A stretch of 64,000 bases of DNA from AP-15 sp963814865 (GCA_963814865.1 CAWFEN010000011.1:1-64000); one strand, 5' to 3'; positions 46,635 through 55,831 are shown, counted from the stretch's first letter. The notes: generated from the sequence alone by a model not told the origin. Numbers and translations are program-made.

Positions 46635-47436
46635 ATGACGCAGATCCACCCCACGGCCGTCGTCGCGCCGGGAGCAAAGCTGGCCGAGGACGTTGCGGTC
46701 GGCGCGTATTGCATCGTCGGCGAGCATGTGACCCTCGGCGCCGGGGTGAGCCTTCGTTCGCACGTGGTCATCGACGGGCATACGACAATCGGCGAGGGAA
46801 CGCGCATTTTTCCGTTCGCCTCGATCGGGCTCGAGCCGCAGGATCTCAAATATCGCGGCGAACCGTCGACATTGATCGTCGGCCGCCGCAATCGGATCCG
46901 CGAATATGTGACGATGAACCCCGGAACGACCGGCGGCGGGATGGTCACCCGGGTTGGCGACGACTGCCTGTTCATGGTCGGCGCCCATGTCGCCCATGAT
47001 TGTCAGATCGCCGACCATGTGGTCATGGCGAACAATGCGACCCTTGCCGGCCACGTCGTCGTCGAGAACTACGCCGTGCTCGGCGGGTTGTGCGCCATTC
47101 ATCAGTTTGTCCGGATCGGCAAGCATGCGATGATCGGCGGCATGTCCGGTGTGGAGCGCGACGTCATCCCCTATGGCCAGGTCATGGGCGACCGCGCCCG
47201 CCTCACCGGGCTCAACATCATCGGCATGCAGCGCCGCGGCTTCAGCCGCGAAGACCTCCAAGGGCTGCGCAACGCCTATCAGTTCCTGTTCTTTTCCGAT
47301 GGAACATTGAGCGATCGGGTCGCCGAAGCCGCTGAACGCTTTGGCGGCATTGCCCCGGTCGAGGACATCATCGCGTTCATCCGCGCCGAATTCGAGCCGT
47401 GCGATCTGCCAGCCCAAGGAGGCCAATGGCGGATAG
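46635..47436 (+). CDS. lpxA: UDP-GlcNAc O-acyltransferase, with one-base C-terminal frameshift
   Basis: First enzyme of lipid A synthesis. The left-handed beta-helix is intact: IHPTAVVAPGAKLAEDVAVG at the start, FASIGLEPQDLKYRGEPSTL near residue 58, the catalytic-His segment VGAHVAHDCQIADHVVMANN near 116, and GLNIIGMQRRGFSREDLQGL near 195. At about residue 252 one extra base (in GAATTC near 47389) moves the frame. The expected ending (SSRAICQPKEANGG to the TAG at 47434-47436) lies in the next frame, while the frame as written runs on about 95 codons over lpxI. Either the 3' end is truly damaged or the base is an assembly error. The catalytic part is unaffected. Confidence 0.88.
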
Positions 47437-48274
47437 GTCGGTGGCAAACAGGCCGGTGGCGAACAAGCTGGGCATCGTCGCCGGCGGCGGCGGGCTGCCG
47501 CGGCGCCTCGTCGAATCGTGCCGCGCCGTGGGACGCGACGTCTTTGTCCTGGCCCTCGAAGGCGCGGCCGAGGCCGAGACAGTCGAGGGCGTGCCGCACG
47601 CCTGGTGCCGTCTCGGCGCCGCCGCCAGGGGCCTCGCCCTGTTGCGCGAGAACGACGTGACCGAGCTGGTTCTCGCCGGCACGATCCGGCGGCCGTCGCT
47701 GGCCGCATTGCGGCCCGACTGGCGCGCGGCCAGGCTCTTTGCCCGCATCGGCCGCAAGGCGCTCGGCGATGACGGGCTGCTGTCGGCGGTCGTCGGCGAA
47801 CTCGAACGCGAGGGGTTTCGGGTGATCGGAGCCGATCAATTGCTCGATCGGGGCCTGGCACGAGAGGGTCCGCTGGGTGAGTTCCGGCCGGATGCGCAAG
47901 CCATCGCGGATATCGAGCACGGACTGCACGTCGCGCGCCGGCTTGGCGCACTCGATATCGGTCAGGCGGTCGTCGTCCAGGAGGGGCTGGTGCTCGGCGT
48001 CGAGGCGATCGAAGGCACCGATGAGCTGATCCGGCGCTGCGCGGCATTGCGCCGCGAAGGGCCGGGCGGCGTCCTCGTCAAAATCGAAAAGCCCGGCCAA
48101 GAGCGCCGCGCCGACCAGCCGGTGATCGGGCCGCGCACGGTCGCATTGGCGGCCGAAACCGGCTTGCGCGGCATCGCGGTCGAGGCCGGCGCCACGATTG
48201 TCATCGACCGCGATGAGGTCGTGCGGGCCGCCGACCGGGCCGGGCTGTTCGTGATCGGCCTGCGCCGGGCGTGA
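47426..48274 (+). CDS. lpxI: UDP-2,3-diacylglucosamine pyrophosphatase LpxI
   Basis: A 282-residue LpxI, the alphaproteobacterial replacement for LpxH: KLGIVAGGGGLPRRLVESCR near residue 14, GDDGLLSAVVGELEREGFRV near 111, and the C-terminal domain with VVVQEGLVLGVEAIEGTDEL near 181 and VLVKIEKPGQERRADQPVIG near 216. It hydrolyses UDP-2,3-diacylglucosamine to lipid X. It overlaps the natural 3' end of lpxA by 11 bp, and its stop overlaps the GTG of lpxB. Confidence 0.95.
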   Translation: MADRSVANRPVANKLGIVAGGGGLPRRLVESCRAVGRDVFVLALEGAAEAETVEGVPHAWCRLGAAARGLALLRENDVTELVLAGTIRRPSLAALRPDWRAARLFARIGRKALGDDGLLSAVVGELEREGFRVIGADQLLDRGLAREGPLGEFRPDAQAIADIEHGLHVARRLGALDIGQAVVVQEGLVLGVEAIEGTDELIRRCAALRREGPGGVLVKIEKPGQERRADQPVIGPRTVALAAETGLRGIAVEAGATIVIDRDEVVRAADRAGLFVIGLRRA

Positions 48275-49486
48275 GCGCCGACGCTCTCTGCATTTTCGTC
48301 GTCGCCGGAGAGCCTTCCGGGGATGTGCTCGGCGCCGCACTGATCGCGGCATTGCGGCAGCGCATCGGGGGAGCATTGCGGGTCGCCGGAATCGGCGGCG
48401 AGCGCATGCGCGAGCAGGGTATCGAGAGCCTTGTCCCGCTCGACGATCTGGCGGTCATGGGCATCGCCGAAGTTTTGCCGCGCGCACCTCTGATCCTGCG
48501 CCGCGTGCGCGAGACGGTGGCGGCGGTCCGCACGATGCGGCCCGACGCGGTGGTGACGATCGACAGCTCGGGGTTCAGCTGGCGCATCGCGCATGGGCTG
48601 CGGCGCCGCGGCGAAACCTTGCCGCTCGTCCATTATGTCGCGCCGATGGTGTGGGCGTGGCGCGGCGGCAGGGCGCGGCGCATGGCGCGGTGGTACGACC
48701 ACCTGATGACATTGCTGCCGTTCGAGCCGCCCTATTTCGAGCGGGTCGGATTGCCGTGCGGCTGTGTCGGCCATCCGGTTGTCGAAAGCGGCGCCGATGG
48801 CGGCGAAGGCGGCCGGTTCCGCGCCGCGCACGGGCTTGCCGAGGACGACCTGCTGATCACGGTTCTGCCGGGCAGCCGCGGCGGGGAGGTGCGGCGGCTG
48901 TTGCCGGTCTTCGGCGCGGCGCTGCAGCATCTGGCAGGCCTGATCGGCCGGTTTCGCGTGGCGGTGCCGACCGTCGCGACGGTCGCGGCCACGGTTGCCG
49001 AGGCGGTGCGCGGCTGGCCCGGAGCCCCAATCGTCGTCGCGCGGCCGGGGGAGAAGTACGACGCCTTTGCCGCCAGCCGTGCGGCCCTCGCCGCCTCGGG
49101 GACGGTCGCACTCGAGCTCGCGATGGCCCGGCTGCCGATGGCCGTGGCCTATCGCCTGAACCCGCTGACCGAGGCATTTCTCGACCGGGTGCTGCAGGTC
49201 CGGCAGGTCAATCTCGTCAATCTCGTGCTGGGCGAGAAGCTGGTCCCGGAATTGCTCAGGAAAGATTGCACGCCCGAGCGGCTGGCCGCCGCGGCCGCAT
49301 CGCTGATCCGCGACGAACAGGTTCGCGCGCGGCACCTGACGGGTTATGATGAAGCGATGCGGCGGCTGGGCGCGGGCGGTCTGTCGCCGAGCCTGCGGGC
49401 GGCCGACCAGAGTCCTCGAAATCGTCGCCGCACGCCGCCAAGGCGGTACCCCATTCACGGCGAGCGCACGGAGGAATTCACGATGA
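48271..49486 (+). CDS. lpxB: lipid-A-disaccharide synthase, with one-base 3' frameshift
   Basis: A GT-B glycosyltransferase of lipid A synthesis: VVAGEPSGDVLGAALIAALR near residue 8, PMVWAWRGGRARRMARWYDH near 128, TVLPGSRGGEVRRLLPVFGA near 195, and AASGTVALELAMARLPMAV near 272. The natural C-terminus continues as VLEIVAARRQGGTPF and stops at 49484-49486, overlapping the ATG of the next gene; reaching it needs removal of one base near 49407-49412. As written, the frame instead runs on through the glyoxalase gene without a stop, giving a 540-residue LpxB-GloA fusion. The GTG start at 48271 overlaps lpxI. Confidence 0.88.
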
Positions 49487-49893
49487 CGACGGCCGATACC
49501 GACAAGTTCCGGTTTCTGCACACGATGATCCGGGTCCGCGACCTCGACAAGTCGCTGAAGTTCTATACCGAGCAGCTCGGCATGAACCTGTTGCGCAAGC
49601 GCGACTACCCGACCGGCAAGTTCACCCTCGCCTTTGTCGGCTATGGCGACGAGACCAGCAACACGGTGCTCGAGCTGACCCATAATTGGGACCAGGCCGA
49701 GCCCTACAATCTGGGCAGCGCCTTCGGCCATCTCGCGGTCGGGGTGCCGGATGTTTACAAGACCTGCGAGCGGCTCGCCGCCGAAGGGGTCAAGATCCCG
49801 CGCCCGGCCGGGCCGATGGCGCATGGCGGCTCGGTCATCGCCTTTATCGAAGACCCCGACGGCTATCGCATCGAACTGGTGCAGCGCCCGTAG
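49483..49893 (+). CDS. gloA: lactoylglutathione lyase (glyoxalase I)
   Basis: A 136-residue GloA: FRFLHTMIRVRDLDKSLKFY near residue 9 with the first metal His, GYGDETSNTVLELTHNWDQA near 48 with Glu, GSAFGHLAVGVPDVYKTCER near 73 with the second His, and FIEDPDGYRIELVQRP at the end with the second Glu. The His-Glu-His-Glu nickel or zinc site is complete. It detoxifies methylglyoxal via glutathione. The ATG at 49483 follows GGAGGAA, so it can be translated independently of the lpxB read-through frame. Confidence 0.94.
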   Translation: MTTADTDKFRFLHTMIRVRDLDKSLKFYTEQLGMNLLRKRDYPTGKFTLAFVGYGDETSNTVLELTHNWDQAEPYNLGSAFGHLAVGVPDVYKTCERLAAEGVKIPRPAGPMAHGGSVIAFIEDPDGYRIELVQRP

Positions 49894-49952
49894 GAACAAC
49901 TCCCCCATCCCCTCTGTACCGATGGTGTAAAGGGGAGACATAACGGAGGGGT

Positions 49953-50324
49953 TTGGCACGGGCGCAGCTCGTCGAGGCGGTCCGCAGGAGGGCTCTGCAT
50001 CGGAAACGCCCGCTGCTTCAACGCATGCAGACCATCGACCCCACCGCGTTTGAGCACTTGTCTCAGCACCTACTGCGCGAGAGCGGTTTCATTCGCGTTG
50101 AGGTTAGTGGCATGTCGGGCGACGGTGGTACAGACGGTGTGGGAGTGTTGCGCGTCAATCTGACCTCCTTCCAGGTTTTGTTTCAGTGCAAGCGTTGGAA
50201 GGGTTCGGTCGGATCAGAGGTAATCCGGAACTGTCGGAGCGCGATGCAAGGGCGTTCTGCTAGTCCAAGTTTGCCGCATCGATCTCGCGCGCGGGATCGA
50301 TGCGGGCCGCGTTTGCAAGCCTAA
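49953..50324 (+). pseudogene. Mrr-type restriction endonuclease remnant
   Basis: Residues 20-95 match the catalytic core of Mrr-like type IV endonucleases: IDPTAFEHLSQHLLRESGFI, then VSGMSGDGGTDGVGVLRVN, and VLFQCKRWKGSVGSEVIRN, which keep the D-x(n)-QxK motif. After about residue 95 (AMQGR) the sequence loses similarity and stops early, and the N-terminal DNA-binding domain is absent. Mrr cuts methylated foreign DNA. This is a truncated, probably dead copy dropped between gloA and gltA. Confidence 0.7.
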
Positions 50325-50337
50325 AGGTGGACATGGA

Positions 50338-51651
50338 TCAGCCGCGCTCGGCTACCGGCACGTAATGGCGCTGGTCCGAGCCCATGAAGAGCTGGCGCGG
50401 GCGCATCAGCTTCGCGTCGGTGTCCTCGATCATCTCGGTCCATTGCGCCACCCAGCCGACGGTGCGCGCGATCGCGAACAGCACCGTGAACATCGAGGTC
50501 GGAAAGCCCATCGCCCGCAGGATGATCCCCGAATAGAAATCGACGTTCGGATACAGCTTCCGGCTGATGAAGTACTCATCACTGAGTGAAATTTTTTCGA
50601 GCTCCATCGCCAGGTCGAGCAACGGATCGTCCTTGAAGCCGAGCTCGTCGAGCACTTCGTGGCAACTGTCACGCAATACGCGGGCGCGGGGATCGTAATT
50701 CTTGTAGACGCGGTGGCCGAAGCCGAATTGGATCTCGTGTTCGTTCTTGTTTTTTACGTGGCTGATAAACTCGGGGATTTTCGACTTGTCGCCGATGCGC
50801 GCCAGCATCTTGAGCACTGCTTCATTGGCCCCGCCATGCGCCGGGCCCCACAAGGACGCGATGCCGGCGGCGATGCAAGCAAACGGATTGGCGCCGCTCG
50901 ACCCGGCGTTGCGCACGGTCGCGGTCGATGCATTCTGCTCATGATCCGCATGCAGGATGAAAATACGGTCCATCGCCCGCGCTACGACCGGGTTGACCTT
51001 GTACTCCTCGCACGGCACCGCAAAGGCCATATGAAGAAAGTTTTCGGCATAGCTCAGTGAATTCTGCGGATAAATGAAAGGCTGGCCCATCGAATATTTG
51101 AACGCCATCGCTGCGATCGTCGGCATCTTGGCGATCAGGCGATAGGACGCGACCATGCGCTGGTAGGGATCGTGAATGTCGGTCGAATCGTGGTAGAAGG
51201 CCGAGAGGGCGCCGACCACTCCGCACATTACCGCCATCGGGTGGGCGTCGCGCCGGAAGCCGCGAAAGAACGTCGTCAGCTGCTCGTGCACCATCGTGTG
51301 GTGGGTGATGTCGTGGACGAATTGCGCCTTCTCCTTTGCGGTCGGCAATTCGCCGTTCAGCAGCAGATAGGCGACTTCGAGAAAGTCGCTCTTTTCGGCC
51401 AGCTCCTCTATCGGATAGCCGCGGTACATCAGGATGCCTTCGTCGCCGTCGATATAGGTGATGCTGGACCGGCAGGCGGCGGTCGCCATGAAACCCGGAT
51501 CATAGGTAAAACAGCCGGTCTGCGCATAAAGCTTGCGGACATCGATGACCCGCGGCCCGATCGTCCCGTTCAGGACGGGCAGCTCGACCGACTTTCCGGT
51601 CTCGTTGTCGGTCAAGGTCATCGTTCCGGTGGTCATGTTGTTCCCGTCCAT
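50338..51651 (-). CDS. gltA: citrate synthase
   Basis: A 437-residue hexameric-type (gram-negative, NADH-sensitive type) citrate synthase. Features are CFTYDPGFMATAACRSSITY near residue 45, VAYLLLNGELPTAKEKAQF near 92, the catalytic His in ILHADHEQNASTATVRNAGS near 231, and GFGHRVYKNYDPRARVLRDS near 310 with the second His and the conserved Asp region. It condenses acetyl-CoA with oxaloacetate in the TCA cycle. The ATG at 51651 (MDGNNMTTGTM) is chosen over a 44-codon longer frame; 51636 is a close alternative. Confidence 0.96.
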   Translation of the reverse strand: MDGNNMTTGTMTLTDNETGKSVELPVLNGTIGPRVIDVRKLYAQTGCFTYDPGFMATAACRSSITYIDGDEGILMYRGYPIEELAEKSDFLEVAYLLLNGELPTAKEKAQFVHDITHHTMVHEQLTTFFRGFRRDAHPMAVMCGVVGALSAFYHDSTDIHDPYQRMVASYRLIAKMPTIAAMAFKYSMGQPFIYPQNSLSYAENFLHMAFAVPCEEYKVNPVVARAMDRIFILHADHEQNASTATVRNAGSSGANPFACIAAGIASLWGPAHGGANEAVLKMLARIGDKSKIPEFISHVKNKNEHEIQFGFGHRVYKNYDPRARVLRDSCHEVLDELGFKDDPLLDLAMELEKISLSDEYFISRKLYPNVDFYSGIILRAMGFPTSMFTVLFAIARTVGWVAQWTEMIEDTDAKLMRPRQLFMGSDQRHYVPVAERG

Positions 51652-51760
51652 CGATGCACCTCGCTGTCGACGCCCGCAGGCGATTATCGAATCCAGCGAT
51701 AAAATAGCCTTCCGCAGTCTGGTTGGCAAACCGTTCGCAGGTGCGAGATGCCGGTGGCCC

Positions 51761-53167
51761 TCAGCCCCGCGCAGCGGCGGCATCGGCGATGCGGCCGAGC
51801 GTCTCCTCGCGGCCGAGAACGGCCATCACGATGAAGATGCCGGGCGAGGCGGCGGAGCCGGTCAGTGCCGCACGCAGCGGCTGGGCGACGGTGCCGAGCG
51901 TCGTCCCGGTTTCGGCGGCGAAGGCGCGCAGGGTTTCTTCGAGCGCCTCCGGCCGCCACGGCGCGCCGTCAAGACGGAGACGCAGGGCGGTGAGGAGCCG
52001 CCGCGCCTCGGGGGTCAGCAGCCTAGCCGCCTTGGTGTCCGGTTCGAGCGGTCGCCTAGCGACCAGAAAACGCGCATTGGCAGCAAGTTCGGACAGGGTC
52101 TTCGGACGCAGCTTCAGCTCGGGCATCGCCTGGCGCAGGCGCTCGCGGCCGGTTTCGGTAAGCGGATGGCCGAGGCTCCGCTCAAGCCGGTCGGCGACGA
52201 GCGCGACGAGGCGGTCGTCCTCCGCGGCGCGGATGTAAAGGCCGTTCAGATTGTCGAGCTTGGCGAAATCGAAACGGGCCGGGGCGCGGCCGACCGCATC
52301 GAGATCGAACCAGCGGATCGCGGCTTCGCTCGAGATGATCTCGTCGTCGCCATGACTCCAGCCAAGGCGGAGCAGATAGTTGCGCAAGGTTTCCGGCAGA
52401 TAGCCCATGTCGCGATAGGCGTCGACGCCGAGGGCGCCGTGGCGCTTCGACAATTTGGCGCCGTCGGCGCCGTGGATCAGCGGCAGATGGGCGAATTCCG
52501 GGACCGGCCAGTCGAGCGCCTGGTAGATCTGCGTCTGGAGAAACGCGTTGTTGAGGTGCTCGTCGCCGCGGATCACATGGGTGATACCCATGTCGTGGTC
52601 GTCGACGACAACCGACAAATTGTAGGTGGGCGTGCCGTCGGCACGCAGGATGATCCGGTCGTCGAGCTCCGCATTGGCGACCGTGACCTCGCCCTGAACC
52701 CGGTCGTGGACCGTCGTCACGCCTTGCTGCGGCGCCTTGAGACGGATCACCGGTGCGATGCCAAGCGGCGCAGTCGCCGGATCGCGGTCGCGCCAAGTGC
52801 CGTCATAGCGCACCGAGCGCTTTTCGGCGCGGGCGCGCTCGCGCATCGCTTCGAGCTCGGCAGGGGTGCACCAGCAACGATAAGCGCGGCCCGCCGCCAG
52901 CAATTGGCGGGCGATCTCGGCATGGCGCGCGAGGCGGGTCGATTGATCGACGATCTCGCCGTCCCAGGCGAGGCCGAGCCATTGCAGGCCGTCGATGATC
53001 GCGGCCACCGCCTCGGGAGTTGAGCGCACGCGGTCGGTATCCTCGATGCGCAGCCGAAAGCTGCCGCCGTGGTGGCGCGCGAACAGCCAGTTGAACAGTG
53101 CGGTGCGGGCGCCGCCGATATGCAGAAAGCCGGTCGGCGACGGGGCGAAACGGACGGTGACGGTCAT
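51761..53167 (-). CDS. gltX: glutamyl-tRNA synthetase
   Basis: A 468-residue class I synthetase: VRFAPSPTGFLHIGGARTAL near residue 5 carrying the HIGH-type motif, LRIEDTDRVRSTPEAVAAII near 38, YNLSVVVDDHDMGITHVIRG near 185, and AKLSKRHGALGVDAYRDMGY near 236 carrying KMSKS-type KLSKR. The C-terminal anticodon domain is complete. Alphaproteobacteria without GlnRS use this enzyme to mischarge tRNA-Gln; which form this is cannot be read. It lies 109 bp upstream of gltA. Confidence 0.96.
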   Translation of the reverse strand: MTVTVRFAPSPTGFLHIGGARTALFNWLFARHHGGSFRLRIEDTDRVRSTPEAVAAIIDGLQWLGLAWDGEIVDQSTRLARHAEIARQLLAAGRAYRCWCTPAELEAMRERARAEKRSVRYDGTWRDRDPATAPLGIAPVIRLKAPQQGVTTVHDRVQGEVTVANAELDDRIILRADGTPTYNLSVVVDDHDMGITHVIRGDEHLNNAFLQTQIYQALDWPVPEFAHLPLIHGADGAKLSKRHGALGVDAYRDMGYLPETLRNYLLRLGWSHGDDEIISSEAAIRWFDLDAVGRAPARFDFAKLDNLNGLYIRAAEDDRLVALVADRLERSLGHPLTETGRERLRQAMPELKLRPKTLSELAANARFLVARRPLEPDTKAARLLTPEARRLLTALRLRLDGAPWRPEALEETLRAFAAETGTTLGTVAQPLRAALTGSAASPGIFIVMAVLGREETLGRIADAAAARG

Positions 53168-53236
53168 GTTGGCCCCAAACGCGGCGGCAACCTCCCGAGG
53201 ATGGGGAGGGGTGGCAGCGAGATCAACGCCAGCGAC

Positions 53237-54868
53237 TCAAGAGTCGGACGGCCCGGGCAGGGCAAACATCTCGCGCAGACGGGTTTTCATGACCTTGCCG
53301 GTCGCGGTATGCGGCATCTCGTCGATGCAGACGACTTTCTCGGGGAGCATCCATTTCGGAAATTGTCCAGCAAGCAGTGCGATCAGCTCGTCGCCCTGCG
53401 GCTTGCGGCCGGGGCGCGGCATCACGATCAGCAACGGCCGCTCGCCCCAGCGCGGGTTGGGCACGGCGATGACCGCGGCTTCGGCGACATCGGCATGGGC
53501 GACGGCCGCGTTTTCGAGATCGATCGAGCTGATCCATTCGCCGCCCGATTTGATTACGTCCTTCTTCCGGTCGGTGATCTGCAAATAGCCGTCGGGATCG
53601 ATCGTCGCGACATCGCCGGTATGGAACCAGCCGTCCGTTTCGACTACGGCGGCGCTTGCTTCGGCATCCTCGAAATAGCCGCTGACGATCCACGGGCCGC
53701 GCACCAGGAGCTCGCCCATCGATTTTCCATCATGCGGCTGGGCGCGGCCTCGATCGTCGACGATCTTCATTTCGACGCCGAAGACCGGCCGGCCCTGCTT
53801 CGATTTGACCGCGACCTGCACCTCGCGCTCGAGATCCCGATGCTTGGTTTTCAAGGCCGCGGTCGTGCCGAGCGGGCTCATCTCGGTCATGCCCCAGCCC
53901 TGGCGGACGTCGATGCCGTGGCGCGCGAACGCCTCGATCATCGAGGGCGGCACCGCCGAGCCGCCGGAGAGGACGCGGCGCAGGGTCGAGCAGTGCGATC
54001 CGGTGGTCGAGAGATAGGCCTCGAAGTTGAGCCACACGGTCGGGACGCCGAGACTGTAGGTGACACCCTCGGCCTCGAACAGCTCGTAAAGGCTCGCGCC
54101 GTCGAGACGCGGCCCCGGCAGAACGAGCTTGGCTCCGTTCATCGGCGCCGCGTAGGGAATGCCCCAGCCGCAGGCGTGAAACAGCGGCACCACCGGACAC
54201 ACCACGTCGCGGGCGGAGATCGAGATCGCGTCGGGAAGCGAGATCCCGAAGGCGTGCAGCAAGGTCGAACGATGGCTGTAGAGCGCGCCCTTGGGCCGGC
54301 CGGTCGTGCCGGAGGTGTAGCAGAGCGCGGCGGCGGCGCGTTCGTCGAATTCGGGCCAGGCAAAATCCGTGTCTTCGGGCGCGATCAGCTCCTCATAGGG
54401 GGCCAGCACCGGCAGGTCGGTTGCGGGTGCCGCGCAGGCATCGGTCATCAGCACAATTCGGCAGTCAGGCGGAAAGCGCGGGGCCAGGCGCTCGACCAGC
54501 GGCAGGAAAGTCGTGTCGACAAACAGCAGCCGATCGGCGGCGTGGTTGACGATGTAGACGATCTGGTCGTCGAAGAGCCGCGGGTTGATCGTGTGGCAGA
54601 CCGCGCCGATGCCCGAGATCGCGTAATAGAGCTCGAAATGGCGAAAGGTGTTCCAGGCGAGGGTGGCGACCCGGTCGCCGGGTACGATGCCGAGCCGCAG
54701 CAGCGCGCGGGCGAGTTGTTTCGAACGGCGCTCCGCGTCGCGATAAGTGTAGCGATGGATCGGGCCTTCGACGGTCCGCGAAACAATCTCCGTGTCGCCG
54801 TGAAAGATTGCCGCGTGGCTGATGATCGACGAGACCAGGAGCGGCCGCTCCGACATCAATCCCAGCAT
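53237..54868 (-). CDS. medium/long-chain acyl-CoA synthetase (AlkK-like)
   Basis: A 543-residue ANL ligase: SSIISHAAIFHGDTEIVSRT near residue 14, the P-loop CYTSGTTGRPKGALYSHRST near 179, WGMTEMSPLGT near 322, and FHTGDVATIDPDGYLQITDR near 418 followed by KKDVIKSGGEWISS, with the catalytic lysine in TATGKVMKTRLRE near the end. The layout follows AlkK-type medium-chain fatty acid CoA ligases. The ATG at 54868 (MLGLMSERPLLV) has GGAGGAAG before it and matches the family start. It sits between lexA and gltX, where comEC is found in many relatives. Confidence 0.88.
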   Translation of the reverse strand: MLGLMSERPLLVSSIISHAAIFHGDTEIVSRTVEGPIHRYTYRDAERRSKQLARALLRLGIVPGDRVATLAWNTFRHFELYYAISGIGAVCHTINPRLFDDQIVYIVNHAADRLLFVDTTFLPLVERLAPRFPPDCRIVLMTDACAAPATDLPVLAPYEELIAPEDTDFAWPEFDERAAAALCYTSGTTGRPKGALYSHRSTLLHAFGISLPDAISISARDVVCPVVPLFHACGWGIPYAAPMNGAKLVLPGPRLDGASLYELFEAEGVTYSLGVPTVWLNFEAYLSTTGSHCSTLRRVLSGGSAVPPSMIEAFARHGIDVRQGWGMTEMSPLGTTAALKTKHRDLEREVQVAVKSKQGRPVFGVEMKIVDDRGRAQPHDGKSMGELLVRGPWIVSGYFEDAEASAAVVETDGWFHTGDVATIDPDGYLQITDRKKDVIKSGGEWISSIDLENAAVAHADVAEAAVIAVPNPRWGERPLLIVMPRPGRKPQGDELIALLAGQFPKWMLPEKVVCIDEMPHTATGKVMKTRLREMFALPGPSDS

Positions 54869-54989
54869 CGCTTCCTCCCGCGCTGCCGCCACTTCCGTTG
54901 CTGCCGGAGAAATAGACCGCGACTTCGGCCCGGCGACAAGGGGATCGCGCGTTCAGTCCAAACACCGCCGGCGCCCCTCACCCCCAGGC

Positions 54990-55013
54990 CCCTTCGCCGC
55001 ATGCTGGCGAGGG
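54990..55013 (-). terminator. possible hairpin downstream of lexA
   Basis: CCCTTCGCC at 54990-54998 pairs with GGCGAGGG at 55006-55013 (one bulge), 18 bp downstream of the lexA stop. There is no T-run on the minus strand after it, so it may be an extragenic repeat rather than an intrinsic terminator. Confidence 0.3.
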
Positions 55014-55030
55014 AAGAACCGCGGGTCCGA

Positions 55031-55735
55031 TCAATAGCGGCGCAGCAGGCCGACAAGGCGGCCTTGGACCTTGATGCGGTCGGGGCCGAAGATGCGGGTT
55101 TCGTAGGCCTTGTTGGCGGGTTCGAGGGCGATCGAGGCGCCGCGGCGGCGCAGGCGCTTCAACGTCACTTCCTGCTCGTCGATCAGCGCGACGACAACCA
55201 TGCCGCTCTCCGCCGTGTCGCTGCGCTGGATTATGACGGTGTCGCCGTCGAAGATGCCGGCCTCGACCATGCTGTCGCCCGCGACTTCGAGCGCATAATG
55301 CTCGCCGCTCCGGCCGAGCAGGCTTGCCGGCACCCCGACTGTCGCGCTCTGGTCGCGCAACGCCTCGATCGGCGTGCCGGCCGCGATCCGACCATAGAGC
55401 GGCAGATCGACCGCCTCGGTACCTGGCGCAACTGGGGCGCCGGGCAGCGAGCCCGAGAAATCGCCGCGGATCACGGTCGGCGAAAAGCGGTTGCGCTCGG
55501 CCGCCGGCCCAGCGGCACTGTCCTCGGGCAGCTTGACGACTTCAAGCGCGCGGGCGCGATGCGGCAGACGGCGAATGAAGCCGCGTTCCTCGAGCCCGCT
55601 GACGAGACGGTGGATGCCTGATTTCGATTTGAGGTTAAGCGCATCTTTCATTTCGTCGAAGGAGGGCGAAACGCCGGTCGCGGTCAGCCGCTGATTGATG
55701 AACAGCAACAGCTCGCGCTGTTTGACGGTGAGCAT
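55031..55735 (-). CDS. lexA: SOS repressor LexA
   Basis: A 234-residue LexA. The N-terminal winged HTH is MLTVKQRELLLFINQRLTAT, then GVSPSFDEMKDALNLKSKSG. The autocleavage site is Ala119-Gly120 in LYGRIAAGTPIEA, and the catalytic pair is Ser155 (VAGDSMVEAG) and Lys193 (QEVTLKRL). On DNA damage RecA triggers self-cleavage and derepression. An alphaproteobacterial SOS box lies 49 bp upstream, so it is autoregulated. It is on the same strand as moeA, with a 96-bp gap holding its own promoter. Confidence 0.97.
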   Translation of the reverse strand: MLTVKQRELLLFINQRLTATGVSPSFDEMKDALNLKSKSGIHRLVSGLEERGFIRRLPHRARALEVVKLPEDSAAGPAAERNRFSPTVIRGDFSGSLPGAPVAPGTEAVDLPLYGRIAAGTPIEALRDQSATVGVPASLLGRSGEHYALEVAGDSMVEAGIFDGDTVIIQRSDTAESGMVVVALIDEQEVTLKRLRRRGASIALEPANKAYETRIFGPDRIKVQGRLVGLLRRY

Positions 55736-55783
55736 GGAGCCCTCGCGGTGCGGTGCAGAACAAATCCTAAACGCTGCACCGCG

Positions 55784-55798
55784 TTCTACTTTGGTTCG
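55784..55798 (-). promoter_or_regulatory. LexA operator (SOS box) of lexA
   Basis: GTTCTACTTTGGTTC matches the alphaproteobacterial LexA box GTTC-N7-GTTC exactly (direct repeat with 7-base spacer), 49-63 bp upstream of the lexA ATG. A nearby GAAC-N7-AAAC at 55769-55783 differs by one base from a second site in reverse orientation. Confidence 0.8.
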
Positions 55799-55831
55799 CG
55801 CGAGCCGTCAAGTACCGGAAGGAGATAAAAT

